Below, piece by piece: positions 18,095 to 25,714 of a stretch of 64,000 bases of DNA (position 1 is the stretch's first letter; every line of letters starts with the position of its first letter). The notes beneath the pieces are model-generated. The model was not told the origin of the DNA. It searched no databases and worked only from the letters and a program-made list of their open reading frames with translations. The stretch lies in NCBI GenBank assembly GCA_902495005.1, contig CABUVL010000001.1, forward strand, positions 1 to 64,000, read 5' to 3'. Position numbers and translations under genes: made by a program. Origin of the DNA: an uncultured Verrucomicrobiota bacterium (GTDB lineage Bacteria > Verrucomicrobiota > Verrucomicrobiia > Opitutales > UBA9783).

Positions 18095-18999
18095 ATCGTC
18101 GGAGAATTCATGGGTTGAACAATCGCATCCACGTACGCTTTTGAAGAAAATGGCTGCAAGTCATCGCAGCTTTCTCCCAAGCCTATAAAATAAACGGGCG
18201 TCTTTAATTGATCGTAAATGCCCACAACGGCTCCGCCTTTACTGCTGCCATCTAACTTGGTAACAATTAAGCCCGTCAAGCCCACGGCCTCGTTAAATAA
18301 TTTTGCCTGCGTAATGGAATTTGTCCCCAAAGATCCGTCCATCACGAGCCACTTGTGGATGGCAAACGAGTCGTTGAATTTATTGACCACACGCACCATC
18401 TTTTTGAGCTCTTCCATTAAGTAAGACTTGTTGTGCAGGCGCCCGGCCGTATCTAAAATTACCCAGTCGCAATGACGATGTATCCCGGCCTGACAAGTGT
18501 CGTGCGCAACGGCAGCCGCATCCGCTCCGTAATGACTGCCGACACAATCAACGGCGATCTTTTCAGCCCACAATTTTAATTGCTGATCGGCGGCCGCACG
18601 AAATGTATCACAAGAGCCCAAAAGGACCCTTTGTTGATGAAGCTTTAAATAATGGGCAATTTTAGCCGCCGTCGTCGTCTTACCCGCACCATTAACACCC
18701 AACAAGAGGACCAATTGCGGCTTTTCAACGGGCAGCTGTAGAGCCCCGTCGGCGCCTTGTAGTAAGTCCTCCAACGCTTGACGAATAAGTGTCTCCAATT
18801 GCACCGATTTGCCTTGTGCCGAACGCACTTTGCCCATAATGCCCTCTACCACTTCTGGGCCGAAATCAGCCCCGTACAAATTGGCTTCTAACTGATCTAA
18901 CTGCTCGGGTGGAACAGCGCCTTGACCGCTCAGCCGGTTCCACAATTTCTGCCGCGTTTTAACAAAACCGCTCTTAACTTTGTCCCAAAAGCCCAACAT
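18091..18999 (-). CDS. ftsY: signal recognition particle receptor FtsY
   Basis: This 302-residue SRP GTPase docks ribosome-SRP complexes at the inner membrane. The N and G domains are complete: Walker A GVNGAGKTTT near residue 105, DTFRAAADQ, the switch motif DTAGR, TKLDG and the closing GLGESCDDLQPF. The acidic A domain of Escherichia coli FtsY is absent; only a short basic N-terminal helix remains, as in many bacteria. The start codon shares one base with the nusB stop. Confidence 0.97.
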   Translation of the reverse strand: MLGFWDKVKSGFVKTRQKLWNRLSGQGAVPPEQLDQLEANLYGADFGPEVVEGIMGKVRSAQGKSVQLETLIRQALEDLLQGADGALQLPVEKPQLVLLLGVNGAGKTTTAAKIAHYLKLHQQRVLLGSCDTFRAAADQQLKLWAEKIAVDCVGSHYGADAAAVAHDTCQAGIHRHCDWVILDTAGRLHNKSYLMEELKKMVRVVNKFNDSFAIHKWLVMDGSLGTNSITQAKLFNEAVGLTGLIVTKLDGSSKGGAVVGIYDQLKTPVYFIGLGESCDDLQPFSSKAYVDAIVQPMNSPTI

Positions 19000-19505
19000 T
19001 AAATTCCATCCCTCTCTTTCGCCAGGCGGTCAAGCATGCCATTTATGAAACGCTTTGAATCTTCCGAAGAATAGCTCTTACTCAACTCAATCGCCTCGTT
19101 GATAACGACGGGCGTCGGTGTATTTCGACAGAATAATAACTCGTACAAAGCCAAGCGTAAAATCGCCAGATCCACCTTAGCAATGCGTTGAAAAGACCAA
19201 TTTTTCGCGTGGTCACGAATGAGGTCGTCGATGTGTTCCTTGTAATTCACAACCCCTTGAAATGTTTGCAGAACAAAATCGGCCCCTAAAATATCCGCCC
19301 CAACTTCATCGCAACGTTCCTCGCAATAACGTTTAAACAGGGTCTCCACACTCAGCTCTGGCTGCATTTCCCACATGTACAAACACTCAACAACACACTG
19401 ACGTTGTTGCCTACGACGCGTTTTTTTCTCACTGCTCTTTTTTACTTCGACGTCAGAATTCCCCTTTAATTCAACAAGTTCACTCTCCGTAATCTCCGTT
19501 TTCAT
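18999..19505 (-). CDS. nusB: transcription antitermination factor NusB
   Basis: This 168-residue helical protein binds boxA RNA with NusE (S10) and supports rRNA transcription. The family pattern is clear from residue 31 on: RRQQRQCVVECLYMWE, then WSFQRIAKVDLAILRLALYELL, VVINEAIELSKSYS and FINGMLD. The first 30 residues are a charged extension of Glu and Lys not found in the usual 140-residue protein. AGAGGA eight bases before the ATG is a good ribosome binding site. It leads the overlapping nusB-ftsY-rmuC unit. Confidence 0.95.
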   Translation of the reverse strand: MKTEITESELVELKGNSDVEVKKSSEKKTRRRQQRQCVVECLYMWEMQPELSVETLFKRYCEERCDEVGADILGADFVLQTFQGVVNYKEHIDDLIRDHAKNWSFQRIAKVDLAILRLALYELLFCRNTPTPVVINEAIELSKSYSSEDSKRFINGMLDRLAKERDGI

Positions 19506-19518
19506 GGTTTTTATCCTC

Positions 19519-19548
19519 TATGCAGCTATTTCATAAATTGATTGTCAA
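19519..19548 (-). promoter_or_regulatory. promoter of nusB-ftsY-rmuC
   Basis: On the minus strand TTGACA (19543-19548), an 18-base spacer and TGCATA (19519-19524), 13 bases before the nusB ATG. Confidence 0.45.
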
Positions 19549-19713
19549 GAAATTTGCCAGCACTTTTGGTACTTTTACTTGTAAGGTCCTCCTGCCCAAC
19601 AGACAAGTTTTTCTTAAAAATTTTTCTGCCATTTGATCAACTCCATCACTCGGCAATGATTTTTTCAGACCAAAAGATTGCTTTGCGGGTAAAATCATTT
19701 AATTGTACGATCT

Positions 19714-20220
19714 ATGCTAAAATTAATCTACCTCGCGTGCTTAACATTACTCGCGTGCACCACAGAAGGACATGCAAAATTTTCAAAAATAGAAAAACAT
19801 AAATTACAAATTAAAGCACTGCACAGTGAATATCGCAGTGAAGAAAGTTTTCACGGGATTATTGAAGCATTTAAACATCGCGAATCCACGGCAGGACGTC
19901 TCTTCGTACGATCTGATCCACAGCGCCGGGACGGACTCTACTTTGTCGTAAGCTTTCGAAGCGCCATTCGGCTCATCCCAGCCAACAGCAAAATCACCAT
20001 CCATTTCATCACCGATTCAAACCCACATGAAGAATGTCACAGCTGGCAAATTCCCTCCACTCAGCGGCACTTTTCTAACACACTGTACTTAGGCCTTACC
20101 GATGGACGCAGCGCCGCCACAAAGGTCATCTGCTGGCAAGTGATTTTATCCGATGCCAACAACACTCCGTTAAGTGAACTGCACAGCTTCGCATGGGAAA
20201 TGCCCGATGAGGCTCATTAA
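19714..20220 (+). CDS. putative secreted or lipid-anchored protein of unknown function
   Basis: I do not recognise a family. The 168-residue product has an N-terminal signal (MLKLIYLACLTLLACTTEG). The LLAC pattern at residues 12-15 could be a lipobox, though the -3 to -1 residues (LLA) are only a partial match, and cleavage after GHA is an alternative. The mature part looks beta-rich (LYFVVSFRSAIRLI, SKITIHFITD, TKVICWQVIL) with one pair of spaced cysteines. The stop lies three bases before the priA start, so both are likely on one mRNA. Composition matches the core genes. Confidence 0.7.
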   Translation: MLKLIYLACLTLLACTTEGHAKFSKIEKHKLQIKALHSEYRSEESFHGIIEAFKHRESTAGRLFVRSDPQRRDGLYFVVSFRSAIRLIPANSKITIHFITDSNPHEECHSWQIPSTQRHFSNTLYLGLTDGRSAATKVICWQVILSDANNTPLSELHSFAWEMPDEAH

Positions 20221-20223
20221 TCC

Positions 20224-22398
20224 ATGGACAATACGTCTTTCGCCGAAATATTACCGTGCATAGGGATTCGTCACAGCCTTATTTATCGCAATAGCCCCAA
20301 GCTTCAAATAGGATCCTTGGTAAAAATTCCCGTACGTGGGAAAACGTATCTCGGCCTCGTAAAGGCACTCGACGTCCAAGCCAACAAGAGCTGTTGGCAG
20401 TATCAAACGGTTGACGACGTCATCTACGACAAGCCCGTTGTCGGCCCGGATTTGATCGCACTGATGGAATGGTTCATTGCCTACTACGCTTGCACTTACA
20501 CGAGCGCATTTGAAACTTTTTTGCCCAATTTTATACGCCAAGGGAAAATTCCAAGTCCTACTTACGGTCTGCGTGTCACGACCGTAGAAGCCTCATTCCG
20601 TAAAAACAGTTTCCAACAGCAACAAATTTACACTTGGATACAAGCTCATCCCAACATACCTTACGACGACTTTATAAAGCAGTTCCCTCGCAGTTCACAA
20701 ACCCTTAATACGTTGATCAACAAACAATACGTCGATAAGGTCCCACTCACTGAAGCACCTGCGCGACATTCCGTCACCACACAAGCCATTCAACTCACCG
20801 ACGAACAATCCAAGATCGTACAAAGCATTTCAAATGGCTTGAACGAGGGCTACAAAACACACGTCATACTGGGTGTCACCGGATCTGGCAAAACAGAAAT
20901 TTACAACCAAGTCATTTTTAACGCCCAACAACGCGGTCTGCAGGCGCTTTACTTAGTCCCCGAGATCGCCCTCACCGAACAGGCCCTTGAAAAAATTTAC
21001 GCGCGGTTGGGCAGCGATCGCATTCGAGTCGCCTTGTGGCACAGCAACTTGGACGACAAAGAACGCATGGCAACGTGGTGGAAAGTCTTAAACAACGAGA
21101 TAGACGTTATTCTCGGGACACGTTCTGCTCTCTTCCTGCCCCTGCAACATTTGGGCCTCATCGTCGTGGATGAAGAGCACGAGCCTGCTTACAAACAAAC
21201 GGATAATCCCCGCTACCACGGACGCGATTTGGCGGTCTACAGGGCTTTGCTCAACCGAGCCACTTGCCTATTGGGCTCCGCCACCCCATCCACAGAAACG
21301 TGGGCCAACGTACAAAACGGGAAATACCAGTTACACGAACTCACACAACGTCCCCATCGCTGCTGTTTACCTAAGGTACACGTTGTTGACATGTCGTACG
21401 AAAAACCAAATTTTGAAGGCTCTTTCATTTTATCCACCCTTCTGCAAGAAAAATTACGCGAGCGGCTTGATCGCAAGGAGCAAAGCATATTGTTTCTTAA
21501 CCGACGCGGGTACGCACCGTATTTACGATGCTCAGAATGCAACCAACGCGTCACTTGCCCCTACTGCCACGCCAATTTAATTTACCACCAACAATCTCTC
21601 AAATGCCACTTATGCCACCACACACTCCCACTGCTAACCAAATGCAGTCACTGTGGGGGCAAATTGATTAAAAGTCGAGGCTTGGGCACACAACGCATCG
21701 AGGCCTATCTCCAAAAATTTTACCCACAAGCCCGCGTCCTACGCTTGGATACAGACGTCGCCGATCGCAGTGTCGACTGGTACACAGACATGCAAAATCA
21801 CTGTTACGATATTTTAGTGGGCACCCAAATGATCGCCAAGGGACTTGATTTCCCCAACGTGACCCTGGTAGGACTCATACAGGCTGATGGGCAACTCAAC
21901 ATAAATGACTTCCGGGCTGCCGAACGCACCTTCCAACTCATCGTGCAGGCGAGTGGACGAGCCGGTCGATCGGAACAAGCGGGTGAGGTCATTTTACAGA
22001 GCTTTTCCCCACAGGCCAGCTGCATTCAATTCGGCATTAACGGGCAAGTTAAAGATTTTCTAAACGCCGAATGTCAACTGCGACGGCAGTATAATTATCC
22101 GCCCTACAGGCACTTGATTCGACAAATTTTGCGCAGTCGCTCCGAAGACAAACTGCGCTACACCTGCTCCCAATGGTCCTCCTTTTTGCAACAAAACCTG
22201 CGCGATACTCCCATTGAAATTTTAGGCCCCGCCATCCCAACGGTCGGCAAAATTAACAATTACTATCGTCAACATGCCCTCTTTTTCACAAGCAACGTCT
22301 TGCGCGATCTGGCCACGCTACTGCAGTTGCAAAAGCAATTTAAGTGGCCGCCCAACATCATTGACTTGTGGGACGTGGACCCCGTGGATTTCACCTGA
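20224..22398 (+). CDS. priA: primosomal protein N' (replication restart helicase PriA)
   Basis: This 724-residue superfamily 2 helicase reloads the replisome at stalled forks. The N-terminal 3'-DNA-binding domain is followed by the helicase core with Walker A GVTGSGKTE near residue 222, DEEHEP, LGSATPS and, later, GTQMIAKGLDFPNV and QASGRAGR. Between the two helicase lobes are the two zinc clusters with eight cysteines in CxxC pairs (CSEC, CPYC, CHLC, CSHC). Everything needed for activity appears present and the length is normal. Confidence 0.97.
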   Translation: MDNTSFAEILPCIGIRHSLIYRNSPKLQIGSLVKIPVRGKTYLGLVKALDVQANKSCWQYQTVDDVIYDKPVVGPDLIALMEWFIAYYACTYTSAFETFLPNFIRQGKIPSPTYGLRVTTVEASFRKNSFQQQQIYTWIQAHPNIPYDDFIKQFPRSSQTLNTLINKQYVDKVPLTEAPARHSVTTQAIQLTDEQSKIVQSISNGLNEGYKTHVILGVTGSGKTEIYNQVIFNAQQRGLQALYLVPEIALTEQALEKIYARLGSDRIRVALWHSNLDDKERMATWWKVLNNEIDVILGTRSALFLPLQHLGLIVVDEEHEPAYKQTDNPRYHGRDLAVYRALLNRATCLLGSATPSTETWANVQNGKYQLHELTQRPHRCCLPKVHVVDMSYEKPNFEGSFILSTLLQEKLRERLDRKEQSILFLNRRGYAPYLRCSECNQRVTCPYCHANLIYHQQSLKCHLCHHTLPLLTKCSHCGGKLIKSRGLGTQRIEAYLQKFYPQARVLRLDTDVADRSVDWYTDMQNHCYDILVGTQMIAKGLDFPNVTLVGLIQADGQLNINDFRAAERTFQLIVQASGRAGRSEQAGEVILQSFSPQASCIQFGINGQVKDFLNAECQLRRQYNYPPYRHLIRQILRSRSEDKLRYTCSQWSSFLQQNLRDTPIEILGPAIPTVGKINNYYRQHALFFTSNVLRDLATLLQLQKQFKWPPNIIDLWDVDPVDFT

Positions 22399-22863
22399 AG
22401 ACAGGTACATTCTTTGGCCCCCAACGTAAACTTTCATATGCTTGTCGAATCTCCAGCATATCCCCCAGCAATTAAACATTCTTATCGCGCTCTTGCATTT
22501 CCGTTTTCTTAAAAACTGCCCTCTCCATCGTTGGGTAGACTCTTCAAACAGATTTTTAAAAAATCTTTTCCCAAAACGAATTCCGTAAAAATATTGCCAG
22601 AATGGACCACCGCGTCAGGCCCCTATCTTCACGCTTAACTACTCCTCACTCAACATTGCCGGGAAGGACGCCCATCAATAAACACTCAAATCTCCACCCT
22701 CATGCTTATCATCATTAGAAATTAACACCCACTATTGCCTTCAAGCAACCGGGAATGTCCCCCTTCAGCCCTACCTCGCCCGATAGGCTCTGATAAAATC
22801 AACACAAGCACATTAATTGCCATTTCCATTCAGCGCTGGTACCGCAGCAGGCTTAATTCTGAA
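22399..22863. other. gene-free, pyrimidine-rich stretch
   Basis: No gene, tRNA or clear hairpin is visible. The plus strand is rich in C and T like the left edge of the window. It lies between priA and the convergent unknown gene at 22864 and may be decayed sequence. Confidence 0.4.
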
Positions 22864-24039
22864 CTAGTAAATGCAATTCTTTTCATCCATACGCTCAACT
22901 TGATTGATGTTGAAAAGATGGTTCGTGTTCTTATTTGTGTTTTTCTCATTATCCAACGAAGAAATATAACATGTAATGGGACAATTTTCATCAGTTAGGC
23001 CCTTCAGAATAAGTGCTTGTTTAAGGGAGGACAGAAAACCAACAGTTTGAAGTTCTTGTACGTCAAACTGAGGCTGAGAAAATAGGTAATTTGCAATGTA
23101 TTGATGCATATTAAAATTAGTGTAACACAAGGGACACATATCCAATGTGATACAACCGTGAAATTCAATAGCTGTTACTTTATTCCCCTTTAAACATTCT
23201 GTAATTTCTTCAATCCAATTTTCATTATTTGTCAACCACGAGATAGCTTTGGCTTCTGCGTCGACGTTATAAAGGTTATAAAATACGTTAGGCATTTTTT
23301 GAACGGCAGATAATTCATCATTTATATCCTTCTGATTTGTTCTAATCCTATCCCAAGCTTCCTGTAGCTGATCCTCATACGTTTGCCTCAATTGAGCAAT
23401 TTCTCCCATATCAATGGGTTTATTGTCCTTTAAATTTTGTAGCATAGTTATCATCTTCTTTCTCAAATCTTTATTGGGAGTTATAAGCCCCTCTAAGTGC
23501 TGAGATAAACTAGAGGAGCGCGTTTTTAATGTAGGGTTGCCATATATGCACTCCTTAAGAACAATGCTATCATTTAGCGCTTGCAAAAAATTTCTTGCTA
23601 CCAATGGTTGCCATTCTATTTCATCCGACGTATTTTCTTCCTTATCTCGAAAGAATTGATTGTCACAAAAATTTTTCAGATGCTTTTTACTGTTCGAAAT
23701 TTTATTTTCTTCAATAGAATGCTCTAAATTTTTCCCAGATATTGTTACACGAGAATAAAGTGTATAAAATAAACTAGCAGTGTAATTACTAAAATTATCT
23801 GTAAAAGGATACTTATTAAAACTTTTATATAAATTACCAAAGGTTTCAAATATTGTTATTAACTGTGTAATGCTTAGGTCAGAGCAACTATTGGTCAAAA
23901 AGTTTTTGTTAAGATCTTCTTTCTGAGGCAATTCGTAGCAATTCACTGCAACATTAAAAGGATAATAACAACATACCTCTTCAATCTCAAACTTAAATAA
24001 AAATGCAAAGTAACATGTAGGGTAATCCCCTCCATACAT
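22864..24039 (-). CDS. large unknown protein, probably secreted, 5' end apparently frameshifted
   Basis: I do not recognise a family. From the first ATG the product is 391 residues; it is mostly helical by pattern, with many Asn, Lys and Glu and about twelve cysteines (for example CGCIT-like HGCITLDMCPLC near residue 295-305). The frame stays open upstream to 24150, and the added residues (SIGCSFPLTKTITNS and on) look like real protein. A separate frame starting at the ATG at 24206 encodes a signal-peptide-like stretch (MSRKSCFLFIVFTTFIA) that hits a stop at 24111. One base change in length between 24114 and 24150 would join them. It may therefore be a pseudogene. The gene is AT-rich and lies in an island with 24242-24775. 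Confidence 0.55.
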   Translation of the reverse strand: MYGGDYPTCYFAFLFKFEIEEVCCYYPFNVAVNCYELPQKEDLNKNFLTNSCSDLSITQLITIFETFGNLYKSFNKYPFTDNFSNYTASLFYTLYSRVTISGKNLEHSIEENKISNSKKHLKNFCDNQFFRDKEENTSDEIEWQPLVARNFLQALNDSIVLKECIYGNPTLKTRSSSLSQHLEGLITPNKDLRKKMITMLQNLKDNKPIDMGEIAQLRQTYEDQLQEAWDRIRTNQKDINDELSAVQKMPNVFYNLYNVDAEAKAISWLTNNENWIEEITECLKGNKVTAIEFHGCITLDMCPLCYTNFNMHQYIANYLFSQPQFDVQELQTVGFLSSLKQALILKGLTDENCPITCYISSLDNEKNTNKNTNHLFNINQVERMDEKNCIY

Positions 24040-24241
24040 TTGATGGGTTACAACACCTGCAAGACGTTGATGTATCGTACTGACATTTGGATTTAATTTT
24101 TCAGAATTTGTTATCGTCTTTGTAAGAGGGAATGAACAACCAATACTAACTCACAAGCTATGAATGTAGTAAAAACTATAAAAAGGAAACAACTTTTTCT
24201 TGACATAAGGACTATGTCTTAAATAAAGTAAAATTGGGGCA

Positions 24242-24775
24242 ATGGAAGTCAATATGAAAATATTTCTAAAGAAAGTTTTCGAACTGAGCTTAATACTTGG
24301 TTCCTTCGTATGCATGGCTCGCATAACAAATGCACAATCTAAGATAGTTGCTCAGGCACAAGAGATAATCGACAAGCACGAAATGTTAAGTTGGATAAAT
24401 CTCAAAGGCATTCAAAATAATTTATGTGAAAATTTTTCTGAAGCAGCCAATCAAGTTCGCGACATCTATGGGAAAATTGGGAACATGAGGTGGCTTGGTC
24501 TTGATAAACAATATATAAGGACATTACGGTACGCCCTTCTAATTACTGCATGGGACATCTTAAAAAAACAAACAAATGAGAATAAGCCCACAGCAGTAAA
24601 TGAGCTAGAACGTACATTATATTATTTGGGTGCCATTATTGTAGAAAATTATGGCCCATTAAATGAAGAAGAATGTAACGAAGAAGAAGAGATCAAAGAG
24701 GAAGTGGATGGCTGGCGATTGATAGATTTGGTAAAAGAACCTGTATCAAATCCCGAAGACTCTGATAATAAGTAA
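24242..24775 (+). CDS. small secreted protein of unknown function
   Basis: I do not recognise a family. The 177-residue product has a signal peptide that reads best from the ATG at 24254 (MKIFLKKVFELSLILGSFVC, cleavage plausible after TNA). The mature part is helical by pattern with two cysteines (LCENF and EECNEE) and an acidic tail containing a run of Glu residues. It is divergent from the unknown gene at 22864 and shares its low GC and codon style. A TTGACA at 24200-24205 with a weak -10 near 24224 lies upstream, and a strong terminator follows 35 bases after the stop, so it is a complete single-gene unit. Confidence 0.6.
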   Translation: MEVNMKIFLKKVFELSLILGSFVCMARITNAQSKIVAQAQEIIDKHEMLSWINLKGIQNNLCENFSEAANQVRDIYGKIGNMRWLGLDKQYIRTLRYALLITAWDILKKQTNENKPTAVNELERTLYYLGAIIVENYGPLNEEECNEEEEIKEEVDGWRLIDLVKEPVSNPEDSDNK

Positions 24776-24810
24776 ATAGTAATCCTATTGTCATAAGCGT
24801 CAATTTTCTC

Positions 24811-24846
24811 AATAAGCCAAGTTATATAACTTGGCTTATTTTATTT
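24811..24846 (+). terminator. intrinsic terminator
   Basis: A perfect 30-base palindrome (24811-24840; half-site AATAAGCCAAGTTAT) is followed by TTATTT. On RNA it forms a hairpin of up to 13 pairs with a four-base loop. It closes the transcript of 24242-24775 and, being symmetrical, could also act on the other strand. Confidence 0.8.
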
Positions 24847-25006
24847 GTTGAGAGAACAAATCGCTTAGAGGCGTTTTACCCGTGTACATTTTGAAGAAGG
24901 GGTGAGAGCCCAGGTAAAAGAGGCACGAACATCATGCAGGATCCCCTGTAATATTTTGGCGAGGAGAAGAATGACACAAAAAATTCACTAATTTTTAATG
25001 CAATAG

Positions 25007-25150
25007 AGATTATGTCGGCAAGTTCATGCCAATTGGACGATTGCTCAAAAAATTACTTATCCAGCCATTACAAATTTACTGGTGCAACAAACGCTATTTA
25101 CCAAGATTGAGACGGCTATCCTCAATGGCCGTGTTGTCGCCGCATTTTAA
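25007..25150 (+). pseudogene. possible remnant: C-terminal tail of a lost gene
   Basis: A frame of 47 codons without a usable start reads like the end of a real protein (TYPAITNLLVQQTLFTKIET, then AILNGRVVAAF) and stops at 25148-25150. Upstream the frame is closed by TAG at 25004. It converges on tadA and overlaps its last 29 bases. Other frames here encode only short peptides. This is a pattern judgement and may be wrong. Confidence 0.3.
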
Positions 25151-25640
25151 AAAAAGTCGTCAACAGTCTTTCACAAGCCCCGTTAAGGTCATTCAAGCTC
25201 ACATCCACGTGGTGGTAGAGCCCCAAGGCATTAAAATGCAGGCATCCGCCTAGACATCCCTGACGACGGTCATAGGCCCCAAGTACAACTCGTGGGATTC
25301 GAGCCTTAAAAATGGCCCCACTGCACATCGGACAAGGCTCTTTCGTCACATAGATGGTGACATCCGTAAGACGCCAATCCCCCCTTTGCCGGGCCAAACG
25401 CCTAATAAGTTGGATTTCTGCGTGCGCACAAGGATCACGTTGACGCTCAACCTGATTATAAGCTCGACCCACAATACGATTGTTCACGACAGCCACCGCC
25501 CCAATGGGGATTTCACCGAGCCACCACGCTCTTATAGCCTCATTGTAGGCGCATTGCATGTAATAAATCGGCCGATCTTCCAAGGCAGACGGCACAGATT
25601 CAGCAAAAGGGGCAAAGGGGCAAAATGGAGTAAAAACCAT
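25122..25640 (-). CDS. tadA: tRNA-specific adenosine deaminase
   Basis: This enzyme deaminates adenosine-34 of tRNA-Arg to inosine. The zinc-dependent cytidine/deoxycytidylate deaminase signature is complete: HAE near residue 74 with the proton-shuttling Glu, and PCPMCSGAI near 104. GEIPIGAVAV and NQVERQRDPCAHAE are typical for TadA. The 172-residue frame carries about 27 residues before the usual start (the ATG within YYMQCAYNEA is an alternative start at 25559). No partner gene is seen. Confidence 0.9.
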   Translation of the reverse strand: MVFTPFCPFAPFAESVPSALEDRPIYYMQCAYNEAIRAWWLGEIPIGAVAVVNNRIVGRAYNQVERQRDPCAHAEIQLIRRLARQRGDWRLTDVTIYVTKEPCPMCSGAIFKARIPRVVLGAYDRRQGCLGGCLHFNALGLYHHVDVSLNDLNGACERLLTTFFKMRRQHGH

Positions 25641-25677
25641 TATTTATATTGTCTTACGGCACAAATGTTATTACAAT

Positions 25678-25706
25678 TTGCAGAAAAGGGAAGTATTTAA
25701 TAAGTT
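25678..25706 (+). promoter_or_regulatory. promoter of the CHASE2-cyclase / flhA unit
   Basis: TTGCAG (25678-25683), a 17-base spacer and TAAGTT (25701-25706), eight bases before the ATG at 25715. It again predicts almost no leader. Confidence 0.4.
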
Positions 25707-25714
25707 GTAATAAT

